A stretch of 64,000 nucleotides of DNA from Globomyces pollinis-pini. Lineage: Eukaryota; Chytridiomycota; Chytridiomycetes; Rhizophydiales; Globomycetaceae. Positions 42,727 through 55,042 of the stretch are shown piece by piece. The notes under the pieces were generated by a model. It searched no databases, was not told where the DNA came from, and was given only the letters and a program-made list of their open reading frames with translations. Numbering within the stretch: the stretch's first letter is position 1; every line of letters begins with the position of its first letter. Location of the stretch: the NCBI GenBank assembly GCA_025399215.1, contig MU621140.1, positions 19,450 through 83,449 of the forward strand, written 5' to 3'. A program made the position numbers and the translations under genes.

Positions 42727-43353
42727 TTAAAAGATAAAAAATACAAGATCATGTCTAAATGACGCTGGTTCCATTTTATCAATAAAACAAATCCCATTTA
42801 AATGGTCAACTTCATGTTGAATAATTCTAGCCAACAATCCAGAATATTTACGGTCCACCAAATTACCATTCACATCTAGTGCTTTGATATGAATTGAATC
42901 TGGCCGACGTACTAGTCCAGAATAACTTGGAATAGATTCACAGAATTCATATTCCAAATTCCATTTTGACTCTGGTCGTTTATCCAATACCGTTAACATG
43001 GGATTGATTAGAAAAGTCAATGGAATCTTTTTATCTACGTTGGATTCTTTCATTGAAGATTCATCCTGAATTTGGTATGCAATGAGTCTAATGGAATGTC
43101 CCTTTTATAAATTGGAATAGAATTACCATTTGTGGAGCTGCAAATCCCAATAAATCTCTTTTAATCATAATAGATTCCATATTCTTCATTATATTCTTCA
43201 AACTTGTTGATCCCAATTCTGAAGTTTTGATGGCCACAGCTTTGCTTCTCAGCATTGGATGACCAGCCAATAAAACTGTAGGAGTTTTCTAAATTGTTAC
43301 AGAAACGAGAATACTTTGAAGTAATTCAGTGATTTTTGCAAGAACTGAGACAT
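42727..43353 (-). CDS. Peptide deformylase, organellar
   Basis: Exons 43315-43353, 43127-43288, 42727-43101; introns 26 and 25 nt; 191 aa. Motif 1 is LGFAAPQMGHSIRLIA, created by the second splice. Motif 2 is EFCES (metal Cys; the usual EGCLS/EGCES has Gly). Motif 3 is QHEVDHLNG with the two metal His and catalytic Glu. It removes formyl groups from initiator Met of mitochondrially made proteins. The short basic N-terminus MSQFLQKSLNYFKK suits a leader. Deformylase is patchy among fungi, so its presence is informative. Divergent from HTD2 across 145 nt. Confidence 0.9.
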
Positions 43354-43498
43354 AAAAAAATAAGAAAGTGAAAGACGGAACAGAATGAAATATTCGGGTA
43401 AAGGGACGATTTCCGTTTAGATAAAAGAAGGATTTCGGTTAAAGAATTGTAAAAGTTTGGATACTTGACTTTCCCAAGTTGATTTTTTGTTTTTCAAA

Positions 43499-44382
43499 AT
43501 GCTACAAAACTGGATCAAAAACACTCAGAGCCGGATTGTACATGAAAAAGATACAATTGTTCCTTCACTGGTCAATTTATTCGATTTGACCATCCAAGGA
43601 TTAGGATTGAAACCAATATCATCGAAAGTATCTCCATTAGATTCAAATGTATTGTCTCCTTGTCGTCACTTGGTGCTATTTCCTCAACGTTTAACTGAAC
43701 CTCAATTGGCTTCTGATGGTTACGAAACTCTTTTCAATCCTCCAGGTTATTCTATTCGAATGTGGGCAGGTGGAAATTTAACTTGGATCTCCAAAAATCC
43801 ATTAAGATTTGGGCAAGATGTATCTTTAACTGCTACAATGCCTACTGTAACTTTAAAACAAACTACTCGTGGTGAAGCTGTTTTTACTACCTTACATCGA
43901 TCGATTTCAAATGTTGCTGGTCCATCTGTTATTGAAACTAGATCTCTAGTATATCTACCTGCTTCCACCATTTCGGATCGATCCATTAAACGTTCACTTG
44001 TTCCAGATTTTACTTTCACATGTACTCCAACTTCAATCTCCTTATTTCGTTTCTCATCCGTCACTTTCAATTCACATAAAATTCATTATGATCAACAATA
44101 TGCAAAACAAGAAGGTGATATGATTTAGTTATTTATTATGTAGGGTATAAATCAGTTTTGGTTCATGGTCCACTATCTTTGACTTTATTGTTGGACACCT
44201 TTAGGATGAATATGCCAAATGCTATTCTAGATTCGTTTGAATATTCATGTACTGGACCAGCATATGTTGATGATACCATTTCTTTTCATGGTAAACTTGG
44301 TGAAGATCAGACTTGTTTTCTTTGGGGTACAAACCAAAATGATTCTGTGGTGATTAAAGGAACATTACGGTATCATACTTGA
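43499..44382 (+). CDS. HTD2: Mitochondrial 3-hydroxyacyl-thioester dehydratase
   Basis: Exons 43499-44114 and 44144-44382, one 29-nt intron; 284 aa (yeast Htd2 is 280). Double hot-dog fold: RMWAGGNLTW in the N-terminal half, and the hydratase motif FRFSSVTFNSHKIHYDQQYA then EGYKSVLVHGPLSLTLL, completed across the splice. It dehydrates 3-hydroxyacyl-ACP in mitochondrial fatty-acid synthesis, needed for lipoate and respiration. Its divergent neighbour PDF also serves mitochondria. ATG at 43499 chosen over an upstream TTG. Confidence 0.93.
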
Positions 44383-44492
44383 AAATCATAATATTCCTTA
44401 TTAGGTTGTTATATTCTAATAAATCTCAATGTCATCATGTAATGTTAACAGTTGTAAAAGATTTCTCGTGTACAAATTTTATTGGAAACACA

Positions 44493-45914
44493 CTAAATGT
44501 GTCTATGATGAGGTACTGCAAAACTTGACTGTTTTTGACGACGCATGATATCGTTATTACGAACCAGAGCACGGTCCACACGTTCAAGACATGATTTGTT
44601 TTTGAAGACCAAACCTAACTTGACGATGGTTTTGTTCCTATTGATGGTATCAACAAATATTTGTTCTGTCTCGGACCCATGACTGGTAACATTCTTTTGA
44701 TGAGTTAAATTTAATTGCTTCAAGGTATGATTATCAGCCAAGAGATAAGCAAATTGTTTAATTCCATCAGGACCGATTTGGTTTCGTGAAATGTTTAGAA
44801 ATACAATGCTCTTGTTTTTGATAAGTGCTGTAGAGAGCTGTTGAGATGTGACTGTTTGCATTCCAACGTTTTCAAGAACCAGCTTTTTCAAGTGTGAATT
44901 TGTAGGCAAGGATTCAAATAATAATTTCAATTGAGATGGGGATAAATAAACATCAGTGACATTCAACTCGGTTACATCAGGGCTGTTTTCATGAATACAA
45001 GAGATACCATAATTAATTTCATCCATGACTGGATTCCTTTTGAACACTGGAGCGGTTACAGTGGAAGTAGTGACGGTTGACATTGATGCCATTGAATCAG
45101 TTGAATATGTTCTGACCATTGCGCTTGGTGGACTCATTGGTCTGGAGACGGGTGGCTTATTAAATTCATACAGGTCTGGAGAGTAGATTTCAGAAACCGG
45201 ATCGTTATGAATAATAGAAGTTGCTTGAGTTGGTTGTAAATGTTCGGTATCATTTTCCGAAGCCACAGCTTTTGTAGTTGGACTAGTTGATGTAACTTCC
45301 GGAATAGGAGGTAAAATAGTATGAATTTTCAATACATCATCTTGGCTTTGGAAAGACTGTCCCATTCGGGTAGGAGACAAATGTGGTTCGTTGCCAATGT
45401 TGCTAAACTTTTTTGGAGAAACTGGTGAGAGCATTCCCAGTAATGGATTTTTGGAAGGTTGAACATCCACCATCAATGTCAGATTGTTTTGATGACTATT
45501 TTCATTTTCGTCAGAGCAAGACATGTGCTCGTCTACCAAAGCAATTGCAGAGTCAGGACGGTAAACATGAACCAATTCTTCGTTGCGAGCAGTTGAGGCT
45601 TCCATGGTTGATAAATAAGTATCAGTTAGACTTGTCACTTCATGGTCAAGCAGTTGTAAGTGCCAATCTAACAATAATTCTTGATTTGCATAATACAACA
45701 ACATCCCAGCCAATTGAATAGTTTTTGACTTGGTCTTTTTTGTATTTCGATAAATTGATTGATGAGGATATTGTAAAGAATACTTCAAGTTAATTTTTGG
45801 GTGCATTCGAACGACAGGCCATTGCTTTACTCCAGGAATTGATTTAAAAATGGATTCCACCGGCACTCTGCGATAGTAACGCTCACCCATACAAACGTAC
45901 CAACCACTCACCAT
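44493..45914 (-). CDS. Tropomodulin/leiomodin-like LRR protein
   Basis: Intronless, 473 aa. The C-terminal ~170 residues form a tropomodulin-type leucine-rich repeat domain in the right order: NSPDVTELNVTDVYLS, TNSHLKKLVLENVG, KNKSIVFLNISRNQIGPDGI, DNHTLKQLNLTHQ, NRNKTIVKLGLVF and RVDRALVRNNDIMRR, the last resembling the NNDLVRKRR end of Tmod. The N-terminal ~110 residues have a possible PH-like fold ending LLLDWHLQLLDHE, followed by a Ser/Pro-rich linker. Tropomodulins cap actin pointed ends and were mainly described in animals. Other LRR (RNI-like) proteins are the alternative. ATG is followed by GTGAGT, so a 5' intron is conceivable. Confidence 0.75.
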   Translation of the reverse strand: MVSGWYVCMGERYYRRVPVESIFKSIPGVKQWPVVRMHPKINLKYSLQYPHQSIYRNTKKTKSKTIQLAGMLLYYANQELLLDWHLQLLDHEVTSLTDTYLSTMEASTARNEELVHVYRPDSAIALVDEHMSCSDENENSHQNNLTLMVDVQPSKNPLLGMLSPVSPKKFSNIGNEPHLSPTRMGQSFQSQDDVLKIHTILPPIPEVTSTSPTTKAVASENDTEHLQPTQATSIIHNDPVSEIYSPDLYEFNKPPVSRPMSPPSAMVRTYSTDSMASMSTVTTSTVTAPVFKRNPVMDEINYGISCIHENSPDVTELNVTDVYLSPSQLKLLFESLPTNSHLKKLVLENVGMQTVTSQQLSTALIKNKSIVFLNISRNQIGPDGIKQFAYLLADNHTLKQLNLTHQKNVTSHGSETEQIFVDTINRNKTIVKLGLVFKNKSCLERVDRALVRNNDIMRRQKQSSFAVPHHRHI

Positions 45915-46267
45915 ATAAAAAGTTCAACTTTTTCAACGCCATCCCTTGTTTCAAATCAACCAAATGCCACAAAGTTCTTTGCTTTAAAAAACCATCTTGG
46001 ATGCATAAAATTTAAATTTATCAATGGATTAAAAATAAAAAGGAAAGTCTTTTTTGAGGGTCTCGTAATCATGAGATTTATATAAGTTATTCAAAGAATC
46101 AGCTTACTATAGAGTAAAGATGTCTGTAAAAGGGATGGATTTGATTTGTTTATATTGGGGAATGAAGGACAATGAAACAACCTTCTTAGTTTTACAAAGT
46201 GACGTTTGAATTCAAATTCTCCTAAAGTAATTTGATAGATAGCAACTAAAATTAAATCATACCGAGA
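45915..46267. other. Divergent intergenic region
   Basis: About 350 nt between the tropomodulin-like gene and the phosphatase gene; A/T-rich with no supportable coding frame. Probably two promoters. Confidence 0.5.
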
Positions 46268-47960
46268 ATGATAGATCATCCAAAATTTATTACTGGAATT
46301 AATTTACAACAATCTGATCAAAAACCAATGTCAACCAATGCTGATTTAAAATCATCAGACGCAAAATTAAACACTACCAATTATCCTCCTTCCCCACAAG
46401 AAAATCGTAATGAAAATCTGGTCAGAAGTAATATAAATTCTGTTGGAGTGAATAGCAACCTTGACCAATCGAAAAGTAACGCGATTGGGAGTAGTTTACA
46501 AGAACATTCCAAACTCAACCTAAACAACAATACTGGCTCACAAGAAAATGTGTCTACGAGCAACAAAAACCTCAGTGATGGTAATTTTCTTGAATATTTC
46601 ATACATTTAGGTGGAGATAAAAAGTTTACTCCGAAAGATTACATTCAGCAAGGAAAACTCAAAAGATTTAATATTGATGATTTACTATTACATTTCGAGC
46701 ACAAAAAGTCTTCAGCTGACACAAATCTGCAGAATTGTACACAATCCTGGCAACAAATTCCATTGTCAATACTAATGATTGATATGCGCCAACCACAAGA
46801 TTTCGCAGAAACGTACATAAAAGGATCCATCAATCCCGTCTTTCCCATGTTATTAACCAAACGATTTAAAAAACGAATGTTCTCGAACTTTAATTTATTG
46901 AATTTTTTACCAGATGTGAAATGCCAAGATACTTTCAATAACTGGAAACAAAGTACTAATGGTCGAAAATGTATTTTGGTTTATAACGATAGCATGTCTG
47001 AATCTAATTTTGATCAAGATGTATGGTATTTTTTGGCATGTTTGGTGGATGGAATGGCAAATGAAATATGTTCAAATAATCAACCATTGGTTGCCTATTT
47101 ATCTAGTGGGATTTCAAATTTGATTAAAAATGATAAATTAAGAGCATACCTGGATGGAACTTCAATGACTAATCTAGAACAATTAACTATTTCACCAACT
47201 CAAGACCATCCTATGGAAGATGTGGAGGTTTCAAAAACTCCACCTCCTCCTCTTGTTTCTAGAGATACTATTAAAGCACCAACACGAAAACCAACTTTAA
47301 ATCTCATTATTGGTGGTGGTGGAAGTGCAGGTGTAATTGGAAAGAAAGAAAAACCGAAATTGAATAAAGAAATCATAACCAATCAACCAATGGAAGATAG
47401 TCCATTGACATCCCCAAATGATAATGCTGCTCCCCCAGAACCATTCTCCAGAATTACGAAAAATATATTTGTCGGTTCTGACTTATTACCACTGGCTATT
47501 GATGGCCCAAAACAACTTATGGATATTGGAATCACACATATTCTTAATATGGCTGCCGAAATCAAAAATTCGCAAATTGTTGAAGATTGTGGATTATTTC
47601 AACTCAAGTGGATACCAGTGATGGATAATACTGAAGTTGATATGGATGATGCACTTCAAGATGCAATTGATTTCATTGGTATCTCATTTATATATACAAA
47701 ACTAATCATTAGGTGGTGCTGTTAAGGAAAACCCTGATGCTGTGGTATTTGTACACTGCAAGGCCGGTCGATCGCGTTCGGTCAGTGCTGTTATTGGATA
47801 CTTGGTTTCGGTAGAAAAGTACACTTTAAAAACAGCATATGATTTAGTTCGAAAAGTTCGGAAAGGTGTGAGTCCTAATTTAGGATTCATGGCGGCATTG
47901 CTCAAGGTGGAAAAGGATACACATGGTGAAAATTCACGCATTGCGGATTTATACGCTTAA
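46268..47960 (+). CDS. Rhodanese plus dual-specificity phosphatase (MAP-kinase phosphatase-like)
   Basis: Exons 46268-47678 and 47713-47960, one 34-nt intron; 552 aa. Asn/Ser-rich N-terminus to about 105. A rhodanese-like (CDC25/MKP) domain at about 150-280 (LSILMIDMRQPQDFAETYIKGSINPVF, CILVYNDSMSES) with no catalytic Cys in the loop. A linker with a Gly-rich stretch (LNLIIGGGGSAGVIG). A DSP domain from about 395 (FSRITKNIFVGSDLLP) with general acid Asp in WIPVMDNTEVD and the active site VHCKAGRSRS. This domain order is that of MAP-kinase phosphatases, so a MAPK substrate is likely but not shown. Confidence 0.88.
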
Positions 47961-48093
47961 GTCGTTAAAAAACCCAGTTTTCTTGTTAAATAAAAAAAGA
48001 GTTTCATTCAAATTTACAATCATCCAGATGAAATCTTTTAAATCGCTCTGCAATACAACCACAAATAGGTTCTAAGTGAAACAAACTTTATTG

Positions 48094-51000
48094 TTATTCA
48101 AAAGTTTGACCAATTCGTTTTAGACATCCTTGTACTAAATCCGTCATTCTTGCCTCATCTGCAAATTGAATGCTTCCATCACTACCAGCGTTATTGAACC
48201 AAACACTTCCAGCCACGACTCCTAAAAGCTGACAGAATTGAGGATATAATAAAAACAAATGCGATGTGGAACTGGATTGTAAATAGTTCTTTACATGCTC
48301 GATTGTCACTACTTCGATCATTAGAATATATTTACACAAACCTTTTGTTTCTGTGGTTATTACAGGTGTAGAATTAGGCCAGACAGACAGATCATGTAAT
48401 CCCTGAAGAATAGTAATTAACTCTTGATTTCTACATCTACAGTACGATTAAATAATGGTTGATCAACCTAGGCATTGGGAATCTTCCACTGAGTGGTCTA
48501 TCTGTAGCATATTTGGTTATAATTGATTTACACATGTTGTTTAGTATTGGCATTGTTAATTTAGCCACTCTTAAATTAGATTCATTCTCTGTTCGAAAAA
48601 TTAATCATTTATATCACTTACCAGGTCGTTTATCAGAGCAAAGTTTAAATAATGTTTCTATACATGCTATACTGACATTTTCTCTTATCGAAGAAGAAGA
48701 ATCATTCGAAATATTTAATATCTCATCCACTTCCACAACCGAATTAGGTTTCAATGTTGGAGATGTAATTTTAAACCCACTAGTTTTGAAATTTATAGAG
48801 GATTGTTTGAAAAGATTGATATCGGTTATTGTCATCATATCATTGGTGGCCACTCGAACGATAATGGTGATCAATTCTTGGCAAAATGTTTCTGGTACAC
48901 TGGAACCTCCGAAATATGTCAAGAGTTCTTCTACAAAGTTGATGACGGAAATATCGAAATTTTCATCTATAGATGTATCTGTTTGGTCATCCAATTTCTG
49001 TTGACTACAGGATAAACGATAAGTAAGGAATACCTATTTGATAGAAGAAAATCACTCAGCACTTGAATAATCACTTTATATATTGACTCCAATCTATCCT
49101 TGGGTAATTCTACAAAAAGTTAGTTGGCAATAATCGCTTACGATCTGAACTTGTAGTACAGAAAGCAATGAAGGAAGATATTAGTTTCATGCTGGTAGAC
49201 ACTGCCAGTCGCCATAGTGGAGTCGGATCTTTAGATCCTGGGTTTGGGCAATCATATTTAAATTTCATGGGAACTCCAAGACCATTTAAAGCAGCTTCAA
49301 ATGATCCGTTTGAAAACAGATCAACACATAGCAGTTCAGGTTCGTATTGAGCACTGAGAATATTGATTGATTTCTTGGACAATGCCATATAAGTATGTTT
49401 TTTCGGCCTTGTATTAAGGCTTAATGTAGAAGATAGTTGCTGTGGGGTACCCGCATCACTATCCGAAGGAGGTATATTTGCTGGTAATATGAATGGGAAT
49501 ATGATTGTGTCCGATAAATGCTTTACAATAATATCACGGGAGTTAGGTATTGGCTTAAAATCCAGTTTGTTGTTTAATAGATCTAGGAATGAGTTTTGGG
49601 TTGGTGTAGTTGTATCTAAATCATTAACCAAATCCACTCGTATTCTTGTTTGTGTTGCACCAGGACTAATTTTAGAGTGGTATAATAGCAATGACTTCAA
49701 CACCTTTGTTACTGATTGCAGTTCACTTTCTCCGAATACTGAATGGATAATCGGATTTAAATCAAAGATAAGTGCAAAATACACTGCCAGAGTGTCTTGA
49801 TTAAAACGACCAAACAACAATGTTGGTTTTACCCCATCACTCCATTGGATAGAATACATAACTTCTTCTTGAGAAACCTCTTTTACGTCATCCACGTCAG
49901 CTAAAATTGAATTTCCGATTTCCAGCCATGTATCAAATTCTAGCTTGAAGAGGTGTACAAACTTTGATCTTAACGACTCTGAAATATCCTCTTCTGGTTT
50001 ACTCTTTGGGTATTGTGCAAGCAATCTTAGATTTTTTAGAGCTGCAATAGCAACCTCTTGAGAACTTTCTAAGCAGCTTCTTTTCATATAATTTAGAAAT
50101 TTTACCCAATCAGCATCAAATTGATCCCCTAATAAGATTAAGACATGCAGGAAATCCATTAATGATTTACTAACACCATTAAGAATCAAAATTTTCGTAT
50201 CATCCCAAGGTTTATCACTTTGATATTTAGGGCCTTCGTCTGGATTAGCTTGTATCCCATCCATTAGTGGAAATAATACGTGTGAAATACAAAGTCTCCA
50301 AGATTCTAGTGTAAGACGACGACCATTCATGTTAATGGTTCTAAATAAAGTTTGATTTGCAGAGTTTCTCACTTCTGGCCTTTCATCAGAACACAATTCA
50401 GATAACTGCCGTAATAATGTCATCCAAAGTACGTCCATTGCCTTTGTACACATCGTGGCATGTTCCAGACTGTATTCCATCAATGACTCTGATGACCCCA
50501 TTGCGGCTGTAGAAGTTTCAGGCAAAGCTGTGCTATCTTCATCAGGCAACTCTGCGTTATGATCATCAAACTTGCCCTCTTTTTCAAAAGCTTGTCTTTT
50601 TGTCAAAATGTAATCACATATGGACCACAATAGACCAATCGAAGTCAAACTCATATTCAAATCTTCGCAATAAGAACCAAATGATGAAACAGTTTCAATT
50701 AGTCTCGAAAGTCCAATTGGATTTAACATTGCCATAAAGTCGGTGCAAATAAGTTGAACACAAGGAAATCCTATTCTGAAAAGAACCGCCGTTTTCACAC
50801 TAGGTCCAAAACTTACTTCATGTGAGGGACTTTCTGACGCTTGGGAGGGAGACAATAGAAAATTTAAATCAGGTTTTGAGGAGCTTAGGACTGTGTCCAA
50901 TGGTTTCAACCGTTTTTGACTTCCTCGAATAACTGTCAGTATAATTTCCAATAACAATAGCCATCCTTCTTTTATATTTTGACCGCTTGTTTGAAGTAGC

Positions 51001-53935
51001 TTATAAATGGTTTCCAAACATGATTTCCTTACATCAATGATTCCAGGAAATTTTTGGATGTCATGTGTTGTATGTTCATGCTGGGTATCCGAAGTGACTA
51101 TATCGAAGCCCATTATAGTCGAAAGAGCTTCAAATGTATGCAATTCAATCAAAGGATTGCCAAATTCTGGCTCTTGTGACATCAAGACAATAAGTTCACC
51201 TATTGAATTGCAAATTTGTAGTCGAATAGTTGATAGGCAAGCAGGGTTGTGAATTATTTGGACCAACTGGCTAATGACAAGATCAAAATGAGAAAAATCG
51301 TCCACGTTCAAGAAAAACTTTTTTAAATTCAGTAGAAATAATTCATGAACTTTTGTCGCGGCAAAGTTTTTTTCATCAAGTGATTTCAAAGTCTCTCTGA
51401 CAGTTTGGCTTAAATGTGCGGTATTTCCCATCATAGTTTCGTTCGCCACTTTCAACAATGCCTGAAGGAATTCCAAAAATTGTCGAGGTTTCATTGAGTA
51501 CGTTTTATCAAATATGTGCTTTGAAGCAGCAAGGTATAAATTATGCTGTTGCTCTTTTTCAATTGGAGTAATACTACCCCGAACAGAGTAAGATTCCAAG
51601 TATGTCATTTGGGTAAGAATCCCAGATGTATTTTGTGCATGGCCCGCATTCGCTGTCAAAGAGCGAAATCTTGAATGTCCAAGGTTATCCTTTAACGAAG
51701 TTGTTAATTCTGCTCCACTAGATGCTGACTCTACTCTACGTTGAACTTTTGACAAAGCAATAAGTGTATCGGCAAATTGGATAGTTTCTAGAATTGCGTA
51801 CCAAATTTTTGTATCCACTACATCTACCAAATTAATAGCAATATTGACAATTGAATGTAATAGTTTCAAATTCCGATCCGATAATGTTGGTGTTTGTGAT
51901 CGATTATGTAGTCGTTCAAAATTGAAAGCCTCTATCGGCTTCGTTGGATTGTGAAAGTCAATGTTGTTGGGTATTTGTGAAGATATGCAAATTTTACAAA
52001 GAACTCCAATGAACGAATCCCTATATGGTACTAAACCTAATGACCCAACTACAATGGTATACTTCTCAATTGTTTTCAACACTCTATCAAAGAGTCCTAA
52101 ATCTAAAGAAGAAGCCAAAAATAGTGTCAGTGTGTTTAAAAGCGTAGGCCCACAAGCTTTTGCCATTTCTATTGCCAAGAAAATGGAAGATTCCGAGTTA
52201 GATTCTTGAACATCAGATTTACATCCATCAGTTATCACAGAAAGGTTTGGATTGACTTCAGCAGCAGTGTTTGTAGGTTTGTTCAAAATTGGTATAATGA
52301 ATTCGTGCTGTTTATCAACCGTCAATGATAGGCATTGTATTGAAAGTAGTATTGGATATGCATCAGGGAAGGGTGGTGCCTCGAGTTTCTCCAAATGATC
52401 AATACTTTTAAAATTAGTGTGATATAGTTACCATGGTATCTTAATTGCAGCAGTAGTAGACGATAAGGCAAAACTTTCAGGAGCATTATAATCCGTTTTG
52501 TCATTGTGTAGATGGAATAGCAAATAGTTTTGCGATCCAAGCGCAACAGAGCAAATTCCAGAAATCATTTCAGAGTAAATGTTAGCTGAATGATGGTTTC
52601 GATCGAAGGCTTCAAACATAAATCTAGAGAAACATATTAGAAACAGACTCTTCCTAACCTTTGCAAATTGTTTTCAATGAAGAAGCATTTATAACATTCC
52701 AACACCAAAATTTTCTGCCATTGCGTGTAGGTATCTGTTTCAATTATTTTTGCAAACATTGAGAGAAATATTTCACATTCCATTGCAAGTGTCGTATGAA
52801 ACTGCTTTACTATTATTCGAACAACTCTCATCAATCGCACTGTTAAAGGGAAATCCAATTTTTCGGAAAACGACCTGATAAGCATTGGACAAACTGAATC
52901 CTTTACAAGTGCCAGCATATCTGGATACTACAAGTATACATTTAAAAATTTCATCTTACGATTGCGAATAAGCTAGGTGTGTCTGTAATAACTGCCTCAA
53001 TCAATTCCAATCCCATTGACTTCTGCATGTTTTGTAACTTTAAGAAAACACCTGGGTCACCGTTTGCCAAAGAACATAAATCCTAAACCATTTAATTAGA
53101 TAAAGTGATACTTTGAAAATCATAAACGCATCGCGCTCATCCAGTCTAATATTTACTGTTGTGACTGTTCCTTCACTTAAATCTTGTGCAGATGCAGACG
53201 CTGGTTGATTTAGAATATTTGGGTTCTCTTTAACTACATATAGAGTTAACTTACGGTCATTTACTTCTTTTTGCGAGTTTCTCAAATGTATGAATAACCA
53301 GTTGTCGAAACGTAGCAGAAGCGGTGTTAGTGACAACAGATATTTTTGAGTCTTGCAGTTTATAACATAACAGAAGTGCATCAGCTAAAAGCTCATCGTG
53401 AACATGAGTATAATTCGTCACTAATGGCAAAATCGTTTGTAATATTTTTAATTGTAAATCCTGTGCTGCTCCATGTTGCTCTGATAAAGATTTTAAAATG
53501 GTTCCAATGGAAGACTATTGTCAGAATCATCAGATTACTGGTGGTATCGCATTGAATGAAATCAATTTTTGGAAACATCCAACTGATATTGATATGAGTT
53601 TCTGATTTTTAGTTGCGAATGAAAGCAGAAATGGAGTTAAAGTATCTTCCGTTTTAGAGAGTTCTATAGTTGAATTCAATGATTTTGAATACCTAGTAAA
53701 TGAGGTGAAATTGATGATAAACGAACCTACTAATGAATCATTATCTTTTAAATACCTATTGATACTGCGTCAGGCACTGTAGATTTCTCCTTTATTGATT
53801 TCAACAAGAACAGCAAGCGTTCAGCAGCCTTGAATATCAAAATATTTGAATTCTTACTTCCTTTATCTCGGGATTCTTTCTCTTTGCCTCAGTTGATAAA
53901 ACTGTCAATTCATTTTGTAAGAACGCTGCCAACAT
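48094..53935 (-). CDS. MON2: Mon2, Golgi/endosome trafficking scaffold
   Basis: Fourteen minus-strand exons: 53858-53935, 53766-53828, 53693-53726, 53539-53663, 53265-53514, 53112-53233, 52960-53082, 52659-52927, 52432-52623, 49142-52404, 49034-49109, 48622-49004, 48468-48588, 48094-48436. Introns 24-39 nt; about 1813 aa. Related to the large Arf-GEFs but without a Sec7 domain. DCB segment (LSTEAKRKNPEIKEAAERL), HUS-region SVCPMLIRSFSEKLDFPLTVRLMRVVRIIVKQF and MECEIFLSMFAKIIE, then helical repeats with NMSLTSIGLLWSICDYI and SDERPEVRNSANQTLFRTI. 48312-48341 may be a further 30-nt in-frame intron. The second splice is the least certain. Acts with Dop1 and Neo1 at late Golgi/endosomes. Confidence 0.9.
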
Positions 53936-54136
53936 CGAGAGTTGAAGGTCGTTAAAATTATCAAAAAACTCAACGCGATGTTAAGAGTTCAATAACTTGA
54001 ATCCTACTAAAATGTATGGATATAGCCCTCTATGAGATGATTCTGCTTCTAATATACTTATAATTGTGCATGTTGCCACCTATTTATTACTTAGCATAGG
54101 GTGAATCTGTAATGATAATGCTGATTTATTATATGA

Positions 54137-55042
54137 TCATTTATCTTGAGTGCCTGTGAATACATCCGCAAACAATTCTGTAATATCTCTAGATATAGGT
54201 TGAACAGGAACGTCAGGTCGATTAAAATTATTACGAACATCAGTACGCCATGAATTACCACTAATTTTCAGTGATGTTTCTGGTAGAGAATTAGAATACA
54301 TACCGGAAATAGCCATATGTTCATTTCTCTGGGATGGGATATTAATGGCAGCTGATATTTGGTATGGAGTTGGAACCGTTAAATCTGAATGCTTATAGTG
54401 AAACATCAAATCAGTTTCTCTATCTGAGCATTGAAATGCTGAACTTGATTGTACAATCTTCGGATAAGAAGATGCTAAATAGTTGCAATTGTAAATAGGT
54501 TCTGCTGTGCGTCGTTCATTTTTTGGAGACGAGGATGTTAAATAATTTATAGGCTGATTTTGTTCTATTAGATTGTGTGTTAATGGATTGTACATGTCAA
54601 TAGTATCAGAATGGTGTTTGTTGATTGATGATGAAATACTGGTTGATGGATACTTTCTCTTTTGTAAAGCTGTATCTAATAAATTATTCTTTTGGTTTGT
54701 TGCATCTAAGTTTTCGTTACTGAGACTTTGAGACACGAGTTGATCAGCATCACAATTAACATCATCCAAATGCCCAAATGGTTCAATATCTCGATCATTG
54801 TAATCCTTATACAACAAGGACAATTTCTGAAAATGTAATTTGACATGTTCAGGTTCCAATTTCCAACATTCACCAGCAATTTTAGAAATCTCCAAACTAT
54901 TCTGGACACCATACAATTTCCGAATCCGCTACTATTAGTTAAACAATTCCATTACTGATGTCATGACTTTCTTATAAACAAAAAATGAATTTAATGGTTT
55001 CTTTGTTCGAGTGTTTTGTTGTACTTCATGACTAGTCAACAT
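54137..55042 (-). CDS. HMG-box transcription factor
   Basis: Exons 54956-55042 and 54137-54928, one 27-nt intron inside the HMG box; 292 aa. The box (residues about 12-78) reads TKKPLNSFFVYKKVMTSR | IRKLYGVQNSLEISKIAGECW KLEPEHVKLHFQKLSLLY, a MATA/Sox-type single HMG box. The remainder is Ser/Asn-rich with no other domain. This class includes fungal mating-type and sex-locus regulators, but the neighbours (MON2, a Ste20-like kinase) are not the classic sex-locus flanks, so a mating role is not supported by context. ATG at 55042 is the first in frame. Confidence 0.85.

Noticed and set aside
50400..52250. Several 60-100-codon plus-strand frames opposite the long MON2 exon
   Set aside because: They are antisense shadows of a 3.26-kb coding exon with clear Mon2 homology.
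54137..55042. Mating-type locus interpretation of the HMG gene
   Set aside because: The flanking genes expected for fungal sex loci (transporter, RNA helicase, SLA2, APN2) are not in the window; only the HMG box itself is supported.
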